64,000 nt of DNA, from the NCBI GenBank assembly GCA_034687125.1, contig JAQGBZ010000090.1, positions 124,001 through 188,000 of the forward strand. The letters are read 5' to 3'. The translations under genes were made by a program, and so were the position numbers. The notes under the pieces were generated by a model. It did not search any database and had not been told where the DNA came from. It saw nothing but the letters and a program-made list of their open reading frames with translations. This document shows positions 48,011 through 60,147 of this stretch, one piece after another (within the stretch, counting starts at the first letter, position 1; each line of letters begins with the position of its first letter). This stretch comes from Neelides folsomi. Lineage: Eukaryota; Arthropoda; Collembola; Neelipleona; Neelidae.

Positions 48011-50634
48011 TAACCATGAAAGAGAAGAACTTTGATTTTGACATCCATTTACAATTCCGTCCATTCCCATTCCCAACCTCGGAGATTCACGTTATCGACT
48101 TTCACGCCCCCATAGAAGGATATCGTGATCATTACGTCGAACCTAAATTATCAATTCACTTCCACTTTCTCAGCCGTTAGTGGAGTTGGCTGAAAAGACC
48201 ACTTTAATTCTCCCATCTCCGCCCAATTCACTACGAGACGAAAATGACCCATTCCCACACATCCTTCTCTTCACGATCTAATTTACTACCATTTTATCCC
48301 AATTGAATTTATTTACTTATTTGTACAATCTTCTTTGTTTAAATTAACCTCATACGATGATACGAATGATGACATAACGTTTTTACTCTTAATTATAATT
48401 ATCTATCCAATGATTAAAATGAAATCTTTAAAGTTATTTAATTTTATTCATGAATTTTAAAGTATTCTGCCACATTAAAACATTCAATTATTTTAAGAAT
48501 TTAACTAGCCTGTAAAACTACATTATTTGATAGTCATCTTCATAATTAATAATCAATTTTTGCTTGAAATATATAATGTGCATCGATTTGTAAAATCCAG
48601 GGAATGGCGGAATTAATAAAACCAATTTGTTTCATGGGTTCAACAATGCTTTGTTTAACTTGAAGAGAAAGAAGGCGGAGAAAGAAGTGGATCGAGATGT
48701 CAGAGTTGATGAAGGATGAATTTATTTGTAGGCCTTGTGTGAAGGATGCCATTACCTCAAGAAGACTAGGAGGATGTGTGTGAATGTGATGTGAGGGTTA
48801 TTAGAGAGGTCGGTGAAGTGGAGCAAATATGAGATAAGAATGGACCATTTGTGCCGGAATAGAATCCCCACATGACAAGAGGAGGATGCGAGCTGAAACC
48901 CACTTACTCTCCACATATTCTCATCGCCCAGCCGGCGGAACAATCAGGTTGGTCGGAGAGTTCCCGAAACCTCCGTCCTTCAGGTTCCCATCGGGTGTGG
49001 ACAGAGTCATTAGTCACTTTTACCTTTTCCCGGCCAACTAATATACAATTGGTCAACAGGGTCCATCCGTCTTTGCCTGTTTCTAGGAGGGACAATAAAC
49101 CCTTAATGGACAACCGAACGGGAAAGATAAATCCAGAGTAAAATTTTTGGGAATTGAAAGGATGCCAAAAGGGCGGACTCCCTCTGACTGTCAATAATCA
49201 ATTATGGAAGACAAATGGAATGAAGAATAAGGATGATGTAGGAATATAATTTTTAGAAGAGGAGGGGGGAGATGGGACTTGGTTGGCAATTTATCGCGGA
49301 CCGTGACACACGCCCCTTCGAGTACATGCTGCTTCAACATTTCAATTTAGAACATCTTTCTTTATCGTCCATTTCTTATCCCTCTATAAATCGGAGAAAC
49401 AACTTTGATCAATCACAACACAACTCTTAAATGAGAAACATGAAACTCTTGTAAACAGTCGATACATAATAATTTGGACAAATATACTACATAAATAGTA
49501 TTACATAAGGTAATCTATCTATAAAACTTAATTGCATCAATATTAGAAAACTTAATTGTGTTTAAGTAAGGATAAGGGGATTGGGATAATTAAAATTTAG
49601 TAAATTTAATCATAATAATTTAGCACCTTTCGCTAATTTTTGTTAATGACTTCGTGTATTTTTAATATCCAAGAAAACCTTTTTGTAGGAAAAATGAAAA
49701 GGAAAAAATGAACTTGAGAAAAATGGATTTAAACTTTAGTAACCGTCTTGAATAAAGACATAACTCCTTTAATGTCGAGTTAATGAAGTAATTTTTGGCT
49801 ACTTTTGTTTGAGAGGAATTTTAAGTGAACAAAGGAAATAAGTAGGAATTCAAAGATTTTGAGAACCTCTCCGCTCGGTAGACTTTCAAAATTGCGAGAA
49901 AAACTTATCTCTAAAGGGCCTGGATCCCTTCCAAAACTTCTATTATCACCTTCATCTCTTCTTGTTGAACCTCGCACTCTGAAGTGAGAGTCATAATGAT
50001 AGGCGCTTTCTTAGCCTAATGAGTTCAACCATTATCCTTGTATTATATACCCTCACTTTGATGCACATTTAAGCTCGCAAAAAGTAAAGGCAAAACTATT
50101 ACTCGAAGTTTAACCTTTTACAAAGTTTGCGAACAATAAGAAATGAAAGTAGGTACCACCTACCGAACGAATTAATTTCACTTCTTAAATATTTTATATA
50201 TCTGTAAATTCTGGACTATATCTTTTGAAATCAATGTTACTGCAATATCAAGATTTTGCATACATTTTTGGTGTCAAATGAGTGTTTCTTGAATTCTGAA
50301 GAAAAATCGTTAAAATTAAGGTCGACTTTTTATGAATGGATAATAATATTTATTCTTGATGAAGTTTCATTAGTAAAATTAAAAAGCATATTTTGTGATT
50401 TTGTAAGTGCTACATAATTTATTTTAAATAAAACAAGTATTGTACAGAAAGAACAAATGTTAAACAATTAAAATAAAACGATCTTCTAAAAATGATTACT
50501 TGATTCATATTAAGAAAAAAGCTACACAACTAAAGTTATTCACACATTCATTTAGTGGTCAGAAACGTATACTTCTTTCTACAATTAAGAATGAAACTAT
50601 AGAAGAAATAGAATGACACTCTGACAATCCGTCA
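48011..50634. other. Gene-free DNA and 3' flank of Raptor
   Basis: Overlapping plus and minus ORFs at 48872-49194 are unsupported. A TTTATT at 50418-50423 reads AATAAA on the minus strand, 212 bases past the Raptor stop, and is a plausible poly(A) signal for it. Confidence 0.45.
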
Positions 50635-53600
50635 TTAGAGAGGCGACAGCTTGGCTTTGTACACGTTAACAGAATAAGAGTCGGCCGTGGCCAATAAGGG
50701 TTTATAAGGGTGAAAGTGAAGTGAAGAGACAGCGCCCATTCTTCCTGAAATGAAGAGTCCTTCGCGAATGCTGTTGGCCAGAAAAGCACCGGGTTGTCCC
50801 ATGAACCCGTACACATTAACCGAATGATTCAAGGATCCACTATTATAAAACAACAAATTCAGTTAATATTTAATTGGAATAAATAAATTTCAAATTAGAA
50901 AAATTTTTATTATAAAATAAATCAACAATCAACAATTAAATACAAAGTTATGAATAAATGAATTTTACCTTGCAAAATAAGGGATGTGCGGATGAATTGC
51001 TAAAGCCGTGATATCATTTGCAGTATCAACTGTTTTAGTAGGCGCTCGCGAACGAAGGTCAAAGAAGCGAATTTTTCCATTAGCACTTCCCGCAACGATA
51101 GATCGATCGTATCTTAAAGTGGCTGAAACTATCCAAGATTCTCCAAACTCTCGCCAAGTTATTACACCGCATTCAGAAGGAGGTAAACGAAGATCAATTA
51201 GTCTTATCGCTCCTTCCTCGAGTCCAAGTAGAGCCAAAAATGGTTCTAAAAAGTAATTAGATATTAATCTCTGTTTCTGTAAAATAATATTTAATTCAAT
51301 ACATATAAATCTTTCATTTTTATAATAATAGTCAAATTCTTACCGCATCTGTGAATGTCTATTGAAGTAACAGGACAATCGTAACCAGTTGGGAAATCTC
51401 CTTTCTTAAGTTCAGTCTTAATATCCCAAACACGAATAATTCTAGAGTCCCCTCCAGCCAACATCTTTTCCATTTCACAATCCCATTTCACAATAAGACC
51501 ATAAGATTTTGAAGACCTTGTAACTTGAACAAGGTCAGAAAGCGCATTCCATGAAGTTACCAATCTTTAAAATATAATATTAATTAATTACTTGTCATTT
51601 AAAAATTAAAAAGTACTATTTTTTATTTCAATTACTTGGTTTTATTTTTTTCGTAATCGGGTGCCCAAAATCTAACAGAGCCATCGTCAGCACCAATCAT
51701 GACTTGACTCTCATCATGAGCGTTTATCCACTCAATTGATGTTATTCGTGAATCCGCACTATTTTCCCATTTCCCAACCATACGATTTGTATCACCTATA
51801 AATGCATTAAAATTATTTAATTTTGTTCATTAAAATTATTTTATTTTTAGTAGAAACTAATTATAATCAATATTAAATATTTGAATTCGAACAAATTGCA
51901 AATTCACTAACCAAAATCATAAATAGAAAATGTAGATCCTTCTGAAGCAACCAACACTTTTTCATAATCGTGGAGTTTGACGATTGAAGGAGTGGAAACA
52001 TGGGAAAATGAAAAACTTGGGGAAGAACTGGCCGATGCAGGGCTTCCACCATGAGAATGAAAAGCTCGTGAACTGAAAACTTGCTCGTCAATTTTTCCCG
52101 GAAAGGTTTTGTGCTTTTTGAAGCACTCCTTTCGAATTCCCAAGTTCCTCATATACCTAATAATCAAATTAAGGATCGTAAAGTTTACTCTTATTGCAAA
52201 TTATTATCATCATGCGGTTACAATTTTAAAATAATTAAAAAATACTATTTAATAAGAAATTACCTCCATTCTCTAACATGCTGTATGGGATCTTGCGGGT
52301 CAGAAAGAGCGGCAGAAACAGTAGAAAAACTGTTGGAGTGACCAGGAATGCTGGGACGTGCAAAGCGATCCCAGCACCATTCAACATATTTAGTTCCAAT
52401 AAGTGGAGTGATTTCTTTGATTTTATTCGCGTCTCCAGACCCGTTAAGATCTGGGATTTGCGATCCATTACTCATATTTAAACTTGTGCTGTTTCGCCCA
52501 GGAGTTGAAGACATTGAAACCACTTTTCCTAAATAAAAGTAACAAAGATTAAAATTGTTCTCTTTTGAAATAGTAATTAAAAAACATAAGAATACTATAT
52601 GTAATAGAAAACAAGTTGAGGATTTATTTAAATACCGTTTATAGACCCTGTTCCTAAAAGTTCCCGAGCCTTCACACGCATATGCTCCATAACAGTGCGA
52701 GCTAATAACGCTACTCCCGGGTAAGGGTCTTTCTCATAATCTCTCATCGCCACAATCACTTTCCCGTAAATTCCGCCATAAAGGAGAGGTGATACTCCAA
52801 TAGGGTTGAATGCAACAACTATAAAGAGAACACATGAAAATGAAATGAAATTAATTATAAATCGATTATTTCAAGAATAAGAACTCACGTAAACTAGAAA
52901 GAGATCCACTTGAATTGACTCTTCTCATTGAATCCACGTTCGCTTGATGAGATTCAGCCCCAGTTACGGTCATGGCACTATTTGTGCTGCTATTCAACAA
53001 CTTCATTCTCGCCTGGCTCGAAATCCGCCTCATGCTACTTGAACCTCCAACAGGCGAAGACGATTGAAGCTCTAAAGATTCATTAACGCAGTTGATTAAT
53101 TAATACATTTTAAAACTCATCTTTTTTACTTTTCATATCTTTGATAAAAATTGATCATATTAATACTTACCATTAGCAATTTGGTGCTGTTCAAGAGCGA
53201 CGAAATTATTTTCAAATACTAACATAAAGTTATGGAGGGCCACGACGATTTCCTGCCTCACAAGAGGGGAAGCTTCATCCCCACAAAGCTTCGTCACGAT
53301 TGTCATTGCCACTGAATGATCAATGGTATTTGCATGCTCTGTTCTCTCATTAGCAGAACTTAAAAATGTTCCGAGGGCAAACACCGCCGCGGCCCTCACT
53401 TCAGGATTAGGATCTTCAAGCAAAGAATAAATCTTTTCATGGGCAGAATCTCTAACTCCTACCCATTTAGCAGTTGAGAAATCGGCCCAAATGAGTCCAA
53501 GGCAAATACAAATCCACTTTCGTAGTTCACTGTCACTCTCATCTGAATAAACAAATAATATTGGTAACCTTAAAATCCTCAACTTATTACCTTTTACTAT

Positions 53601-56322
53601 AAATATTTATTGTATTTAGTAAACATGGATTTTGGAACAGCAAAAGTCATACCAAGAGCTTCAAGGCAAGTGGCAATTGCCGTGGCTTGATAAGCAGCTT
53701 GTTGTCCAATTGGATAATTCCTTACAATATTCGTCAAAACAAAAACGGCCATTGTACGATGCTCAAAAGGAAGCGACGTGTCTCCGATCATTGAAATAAA
53801 ATATTTATGACTCGTATCTCGTACAAGATCACTCTGACAGCTCTAGCGAATGAAATAATATACAAATATGTTTCAAAATGATCATGGTTAAAATAATAGA
53901 TAACTATCTATTAATTATGGGTTCTGTTAAATATCACTTACATGGTCAACTGCTAAAATTTTTGCCCAAATAAAAACGAGCAAAGGTCGAAGTTCTCTTG
54001 CTGAAGACTGAAGTAATTTTAGAACATATGGAAATATTCCAACAGAAAGAGCTAAATTAACAGCCCACCAACCAAGGTCTAAAAATCTGCAATAAATAAT
54101 TAACTATTTACTCTTATAAATCTATAATTGAAACAATATAAAAATACAATTTTAATACAAATAAATATTCTACAGATGTTTAATAAAATATTTCGAACAT
54201 ACCGTCCTAAAAGTTCTAATGCTCTCACTCTATGAACTTGACTAAGGAGAACTTGAAGGACAATTGGAAGCTGCTCGGGAGGTTGACGATTTTCATTCCC
54301 AAGAGAAAGCCAAACTTGAAAGGCTGTGAGTTGTTCTTCAAAAAATGGAGATGGGATATGATTTGTCACTATGCTTTCCGCAGTTGTTCCGCTTCCATTC
54401 CCATTTGCCTGCGTTGCTTGAACTTCTTCCAATACAGCAGGTAATTGGGCCAAACATAAATCCAAAGCGAAATCCCATGCAGCCCACATTGGATGCTAAA
54501 CCAAATAGAAATTATATGAAATAATGAATACTCTAATTCGAATATAACTAACTACTATATTGGTATACTTCACAAATGTTTGTTCTCCTATAAATTACCT
54601 GTGAAGTTGGAGGAAGTTTTGGAGAAGAAGTCGGAGTGCAATCATAAGATCTCATAATTCGCTCGGCCAATAGATAATTACGGAAAAGACTAGCAACCAG
54701 GAGGTCCTGACGAAACAACCTTTGAAAAAGATGTCGAGGTAAAATGTTCCAGGCAATTGTATCAGTAATTGCAGTAAATATCCAATTTAATTCTCCTAAT
54801 AGAGTTCTTCTATCATTTAACTGTCCAGGTACTCTAAAAAATTAAATGCAATTGATTTTAAAAATTGGGGCAATTTATGTTATAGGTATCATAATTTTGA
54901 TTTTAATAATTTAGTAAAATAGCGTCAAGCTACATATTTAGTCTTTACATCAATACTAACTTGTCAACCATATCAAGAGTAATATGCGGGATGAGCTTGT
55001 CTTTGTTTTGAAGGACAAACCAACGAAGTGCAATTTTGATAGGAGTTGTAAGGCAAGCTGTGAATAAATCAGCTGGAAGATCGGGATTCATAGGAAGAAT
55101 CTGAGCATCTCCACACGCTCCTAATTGTATACAATTTCCAAAGTTTGGAGGAGGGCAACTGCTAAGAGCTGAAGACTTTGATAGTAATTCCTAATTTATC
55201 ATGTAATTTGTTTAGATTCATTTTTAAATAATTGAAATAAATAATATGTTACTTACTTCGTATTCTTTTTCATGCTGCTCAGCAAATTGGTGAAAAGATT
55301 TAATAATTAATCCAGCATTTGAACAATCATAAACATAAATTGATGGACTTCCCATCCAAGTCTGAAGATCGTAAACGCTGAGCGGGATATATTGCGTATA
55401 ATTCTGAAAGAAATTGATTTAAAATGAATACCCAATAACTCAAAATATTATTGATAGTTTTGAAAATATTCAATATCAATCGAATAAAATAAATTGGTAT
55501 AATATGCATATTTTAATTACTCGATTGAAAACCCATATCTCCCCGTTGCTTGTTGGTTGCGGAACTCCATGACCATTATAATGAAAGAGTACTCTTTCGT
55601 CTTTGGCATTTCTTCGAAGAGAAGAGCAGAGTTTTTTGACTTCATCAGAGGTGGGATCCAAACTTTGCTTATATCGAGCTCTGGGCTGCCACCTGAAATT
55701 ATTAAATGTTTTATCAAAATGCTAAAACCCCTCAAAATTAAATAAGCTTTAGCCTTAATAATATAAAATTCCTTACCGTTCGTATTGCTTTTGAAGAGTT
55801 GCTCCAATAGTTTCAAGAGCTTTCTGAGGACTGAACGATGAAGGATCTAAAATAAAACGTATTATTATTATTTGTTATTACTGATAATTAATAGTTAGCA
55901 TCAAAACTTTAAAAACTATCTTAAATAAACGTTATGAGATATAATTAATGAACAAAATTACCAATCCAACATTCCAAACGCGCACATGGTTGTGTTTTAA
56001 CAATTCCTGGAGGATCCACACCGACGTTAAGGCAAACAACCAGAGCTACGCTCACCGTCTTCATCTGAAATAATTAAATCATTTTTATCTTTAAGCCATT
56101 GGATAAAACTGAATTTTTAGTTTTGTTCAAGGTTATAAATTAGAATTTTACCCTTTCTTTCATCCTCCAACTCTGCGGCGAAGTTTCCGTCCCTTCAATC
56201 TTTTCTTTATGGCGTTTATCATGGAAAGCTCTTGGAAGAGCCCAGTCATATGATTCTGACAATAACTGCTCCTCGTCCTCACTTTTAAAATTCAATTCCA
56301 AAACACGATCTAATGAAGCCAT
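50635..56322 (-). CDS. raptor: Raptor, TOR complex 1 scaffold, complete, 19 exons, 1288 aa
   Basis: Minus-strand exons splice in frame: 56322-56152, 56064-55962, 55846-55777, 55692-55521, 55403-55257, 55190-54961, 54833-54599, 54495-54203, 54086-53942, 53842-53653, 53542-53171, 53071-52889, 52818-52636, 52528-52264, 52156-51912, 51795-51636, 51564-51344, 51245-50969, 50839-50635 (human ~1335 aa). The raptor N-terminal, caspase-like domain (~60-300) has [29 protein letters not shown] (151-159) and YVYDCSNAG (195-203). HEAT/armadillo repeats (~300-709) include [13 protein letters not shown] and [18 protein letters not shown] low-complexity linker (~710-910) precedes a seven-bladed WD40 propeller (~950-1288) with [19 protein letters not shown] and FMGQPGA. 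Raptor recruits TOR substrates bearing TOS motifs and links TORC1 to lysosomal Rag GTPases and to AMPK. Introns are 60-190 bp. The N-terminal [18 protein letters not shown] matches no start I can recall exactly. Confidence 0.97.
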
Positions 56323-56793
56323 TATAATTTGATATTAAATTAATTCGTTTAAGTGCGTTACATTATTCACATTTATATAAATTATTTTGAACCCAAGAAC
56401 TCTTTTGTTGTTCGCGGTGCAAACATACCATGTTCTAGTTTAAGTAAAGAAAGCCAAATGATACAATGTACATATAGCCCCATTCACATTGCATTGGAAT
56501 TTTAGTGAAAAGAAAATCGGATTATAATTGTTGTTATATAACAATAAACTGAGTAAAATGATATTGAAAATTAATTGAAGTATTATATTACACCAAACAA
56601 CTACTATAGAGTATAGACTTACTCAGTTTCTCCGATCAAAATAAGCAGAGGCGACTCCGACAAGAAGGAATGTATGAAACTGTGCATAATTATCGCCTAG
56701 CTAACACATTTTGACATGCTTTTATTATAAAAAACTAGAAATTATTAAAAAAAATTATTTAATTGTGTATTCGACCGTAATGAACAATTCAAA
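56323..56793. promoter_or_regulatory. Divergent promoter region between Raptor and the orphan RS-tail gene
   Basis: Only 471 bp separate the two start codons, which point away from each other. The spacer must hold both 5'UTRs and promoters. It is AT-rich with no clear TATA box in a fixed place. A shared bidirectional promoter is likely by arrangement alone. Confidence 0.5.
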
Positions 56794-58356
56794 ATGGATT
56801 TCATAGGTAAATTTGGAGAAGCTCCCATTGGCATCATGAAGAGATCCAATGAAGTTGAGAACAAAGAGTATGCACAGAAACTTTTAAATCATGATTAACT
56901 CTCTATTAGGAGTCACTCACAATATAATAAGCAGTTAATTGTTACGAGTTTGCAGTGCAGCATGGAAGGCTCTGACGGGGATCTTCGGAGTGCGGACAGC
57001 AGTGGGCCGAAAGGAACGAAAACCCTCCATCCCCTCGGTCCTCAAGAAAGGACTGGATGAAGAGGAAAGAGACGAAGATTCAAATGGAAATTACGCTAAT
57101 GGTGAGGAGAAGCACATGAAGGACTCACATCACTCACGCTCGTCTAGGAAAAATTGGAGAGTCACTTTATCAGAAGATGCTTCAGACGTGAACGGAAACC
57201 ACGAAGCAGGGAAAGATGAAGAAGGAGAGCAAACCAATTTGCTCTCTGCCTTTGGAGCTGAGAGTGATAATATTATTCTGACCAAGGCATTGGAATCTTC
57301 GGCTTCGGCCCTTGAAGGACTTGAGTCTGTTCGAAGACGACTTGCTCTGCTTACTAAGGAAAAATACTTTGCCAAAACACCGAAATCCTCAACTGATGAA
57401 GTCAATATTCGTTTGCTCTCAAAAATGGCTGAAATTATTATGGTCTTGAGCAAAGATTCTTTTAGTCCCGCTGTAATATTTTTATTATAACACGTGGATG
57501 ATTATTTTATCAATAAAATTGTGATTAATTTTTTATAATATATCTGTAATTTTAGCACCGATTGAATATGAATTCCATTTCTTTGCACTCGGCTGAGAAT
57601 ATGATCCGGAATCCAAATGAATCGCCAGCCACAATTGCCGACGCCATAGTCCGTTTCCCAACACCTGAGTCGAGTCTAAACACTCTTTTGAAACTTCGGT
57701 CGGTTGTGGAGAAAGCAATGGAAACTTACAATAAAATTGCCAGACTAATGGTCAATGACGAAATGCACGACATTCTTCTCATGCTCATCCATTCCCTCAA
57801 TGGGCTTCGAGACACTGCCAAAGGAGCTCAAGAAATCTTTCGTGTTTTCTTTTTCAAAGACGCCACCGAAAGCATTTATTTATCTGAATTCTTAGACACT
57901 TTAGGGTCAGTCGAACGATCAGAACTCCTCAACGACATTCAAAAGCTGCGGAGAACAATTGATGAAATCCCGATCGTACTTGAAAAGCTCGCATGGGGTT
58001 CGTCAATTATTTTTAACATGACATTGCAAAAAGTAGAAAGATTGAACCAAACACTTTGTAAAAGAACATATGACAATGATGAAGAGGAAAAGAATGAAGC
58101 TAAAGGAGAGTCCTCAAAGTCGAGGACGAGGGAAAGAGATCGAGAACGAGAGTCGAGATATCGTCATCATCAAGCAGCAAGAGAGGAAGAAAAGGAAAGT
58201 CTGCCGACAAGATCTTCGAACAAGGGAAGAGACAAAGATGCCAAGAGCAGATCGAGTAGCAAATCTCATAAGGAAAGTACAAGAGAAAAATCTAGCAAGG
58301 GAGTTGAGCGAGAGTCTGGTAGAAGAAAGTCGAGACAGAAGTTGAGGGAAGATTAA
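56794..58356 (+). CDS. Unrecognised helical protein with RS/KR-rich tail, 3 exons, 463 aa
   Basis: Exons 56794-56867, 56956-57472 and 57556-58356 splice in frame through introns of 88 and 83 bp. The start has a good context (aaaATGG). I do not recognise the family. The N-terminal segment reads MDFIGKFGEAPIGIMKRS then AAWKALTGIFGVRTA. An acidic, Ser-rich stretch (~50-110) follows, then a helix-rich middle (~115-365) with LESVRRRLALL, ATIADAIVRFPTPESSL and LLMLIHSLNGLRDTAKGAQ. The tail (~370-463) is dense in Arg, Lys, Glu and Ser (KSRTRERDRERES, SRSSSKSHKES), like RS/RE domains of nuclear RNA-processing proteins. The middle has amphipathic repeats that could form a coiled coil or helical bundle. 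A role in nuclear RNA metabolism is inference from the tail only. AATAAA at 58526 may end the transcript. Confidence 0.8.
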
Positions 58357-60147
58357 AGTGCTTCTTCAAGAATATACCTTTGAAATCTTTTTTATCTAAA
58401 TTGTAAAGGAATTGAAATTAACATCATATTTAACAAAAACTGACCTGTCATGTCATCCTATTCATCCAATTAATTACTTCTTATGGTATAATTCATTCAA
58501 TATCAAAATTTAAATATTTGTATTAAATAAAATAAGTTAATTTCCATCATTTTATTCTTGTTCTAATGAAGATCATTGATTCGATATAAAATACACAATA
58601 TGACAAACAATAAGGCATAAAATTTTTTTATCAAGTTATCATTGTCATTATTTGGTTACACAAAATGGATACGGCATTTCTAAGTAGAGTCGAGGTAGCC
58701 AATAGAAAATTTGAATTATCTTTTTACTAACTGACTGTAAGTGATGCTGCGTGTTCTTCAAAAGATTTTAAAGATATTGATTCGATTACGTGTCTTTGTT
58801 CTGAAATGGGTCGGAAGAAAGCAATTTACTAAAATTTCTTTCATAGCTAGGTGAATTTAGTGGTTATTATGTTGTCTATACAAGTATACTAGAGATATTA
58901 TATAATATACAAATACAGCATAGTTTAATAATCTAGTGCAAATATGTAACATTAAAGTATTTGTAATATACAAAACCAAATGCTATCAGCTATCATAAAC
59001 AGAATCCAAAAGTTTCTCATAACTCCTCCTACAGCTTTAAGGATCATATACTTTACATTAATGTCAATAATGAAAAATTTCCTATTTATTATTGAAATAT
59101 ATTATAGGACCCCATGTAGATAATTAGTATGCTCTTCTGCTCTAAATGTACATACATACCTAAGTTCGCAGAATATGGGGATATATTTTATTGAAGGAAA
59201 CAATTCATTTCCTTTCACCAGAGTGAGAGCCTAATTTGATTTCGAGCCTAGAAAGCCCAATTTCCCAAATTTAGTGAAGGACGAAGGATGTTCCTAATAA
59301 AGAGGGTGAAGATAAAAAGCTTTTTATGTTCTTCATTAATAATTATCTTATCGAAAAAGAAGGAAAAGAACAGAAGTTTCTCCCCATGGATAAAAGAATG
59401 AACTTATTGGTGAATTGGTCATTTAAAAACTGAAAAACATTTGTATGGTATAACTTTTCCAGGAAATATTTATTTTGATATAAATAATATTTTCTTTCAC
59501 AATGATTCTTTAAATGTTTAATAAACAATGATATCAAATCATTGAATTGGCAAAGTTGAAGTAACTGCGTAGGAAGGAAATGATTGAAAGACAAAAACGG
59601 TTTCAGCTCCATCGTCATTTCAATTGGCTTCCTCAAAAACTTGTAAAAGGGAAATTGATGGCGTGGAGAATCTATACAAGAGTCATGAAGGGAAATTAGG
59701 GCCAAAGCGTAGCCTCACAACATTCCCAAATAACACCAGCGGCAACGAGGGACGTAAGGAAATTTTTTATTGTCAATCTTTGAGCTCATAATAATAAATA
59801 GTGAGTTAATCAGATTCAGAGCCCTGAAGTGCTCAATCATGGCATTGTAAGAAGACGCTGAGAAGATCTCTGGAGATATACTACATATTGTATGTAGAAT
59901 GTAGAGTACTCTATAATATAGCAAATAACAATTAGACCCCCATTTCCTAGCTGTATCTTAGCAGAGAAAATGAAGACTCATCAACTCCAACCACTCACTT
60001 GTTGCTGATAACTCAGTCGAGCAGAGTCACTTTTCCAGACAGGTTGACTTGCCAAACTCCAACGACTGGATTGGATATTTATAAGATTATAAGACACACA
60101 GAGGGACAAAAGGAAATTTTATACTTTATTCGCTGAATTAAATAGTC
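58357..60147. other. Intergenic DNA
   Basis: Holds the 3'UTR of the orphan gene (AATAAA at 58526-58531). The rest is AT-rich with short ORFs on the minus strand at 59343-59924 that lack support. The promoter of the membrane-protein gene should lie near the right end. Confidence 0.4.

Noticed and set aside
48872-49194. Overlapping 89- and 96-codon ORFs on opposite strands
   Set aside because: Mirror-image open frames in GC-richer DNA without splice sites; typical shadow pair.
50435-50560. Extra Raptor exon downstream
   Set aside because: The propeller closes and the frame stops at 50635; the sequence beyond is AT-rich 3'UTR with a poly(A) signal.
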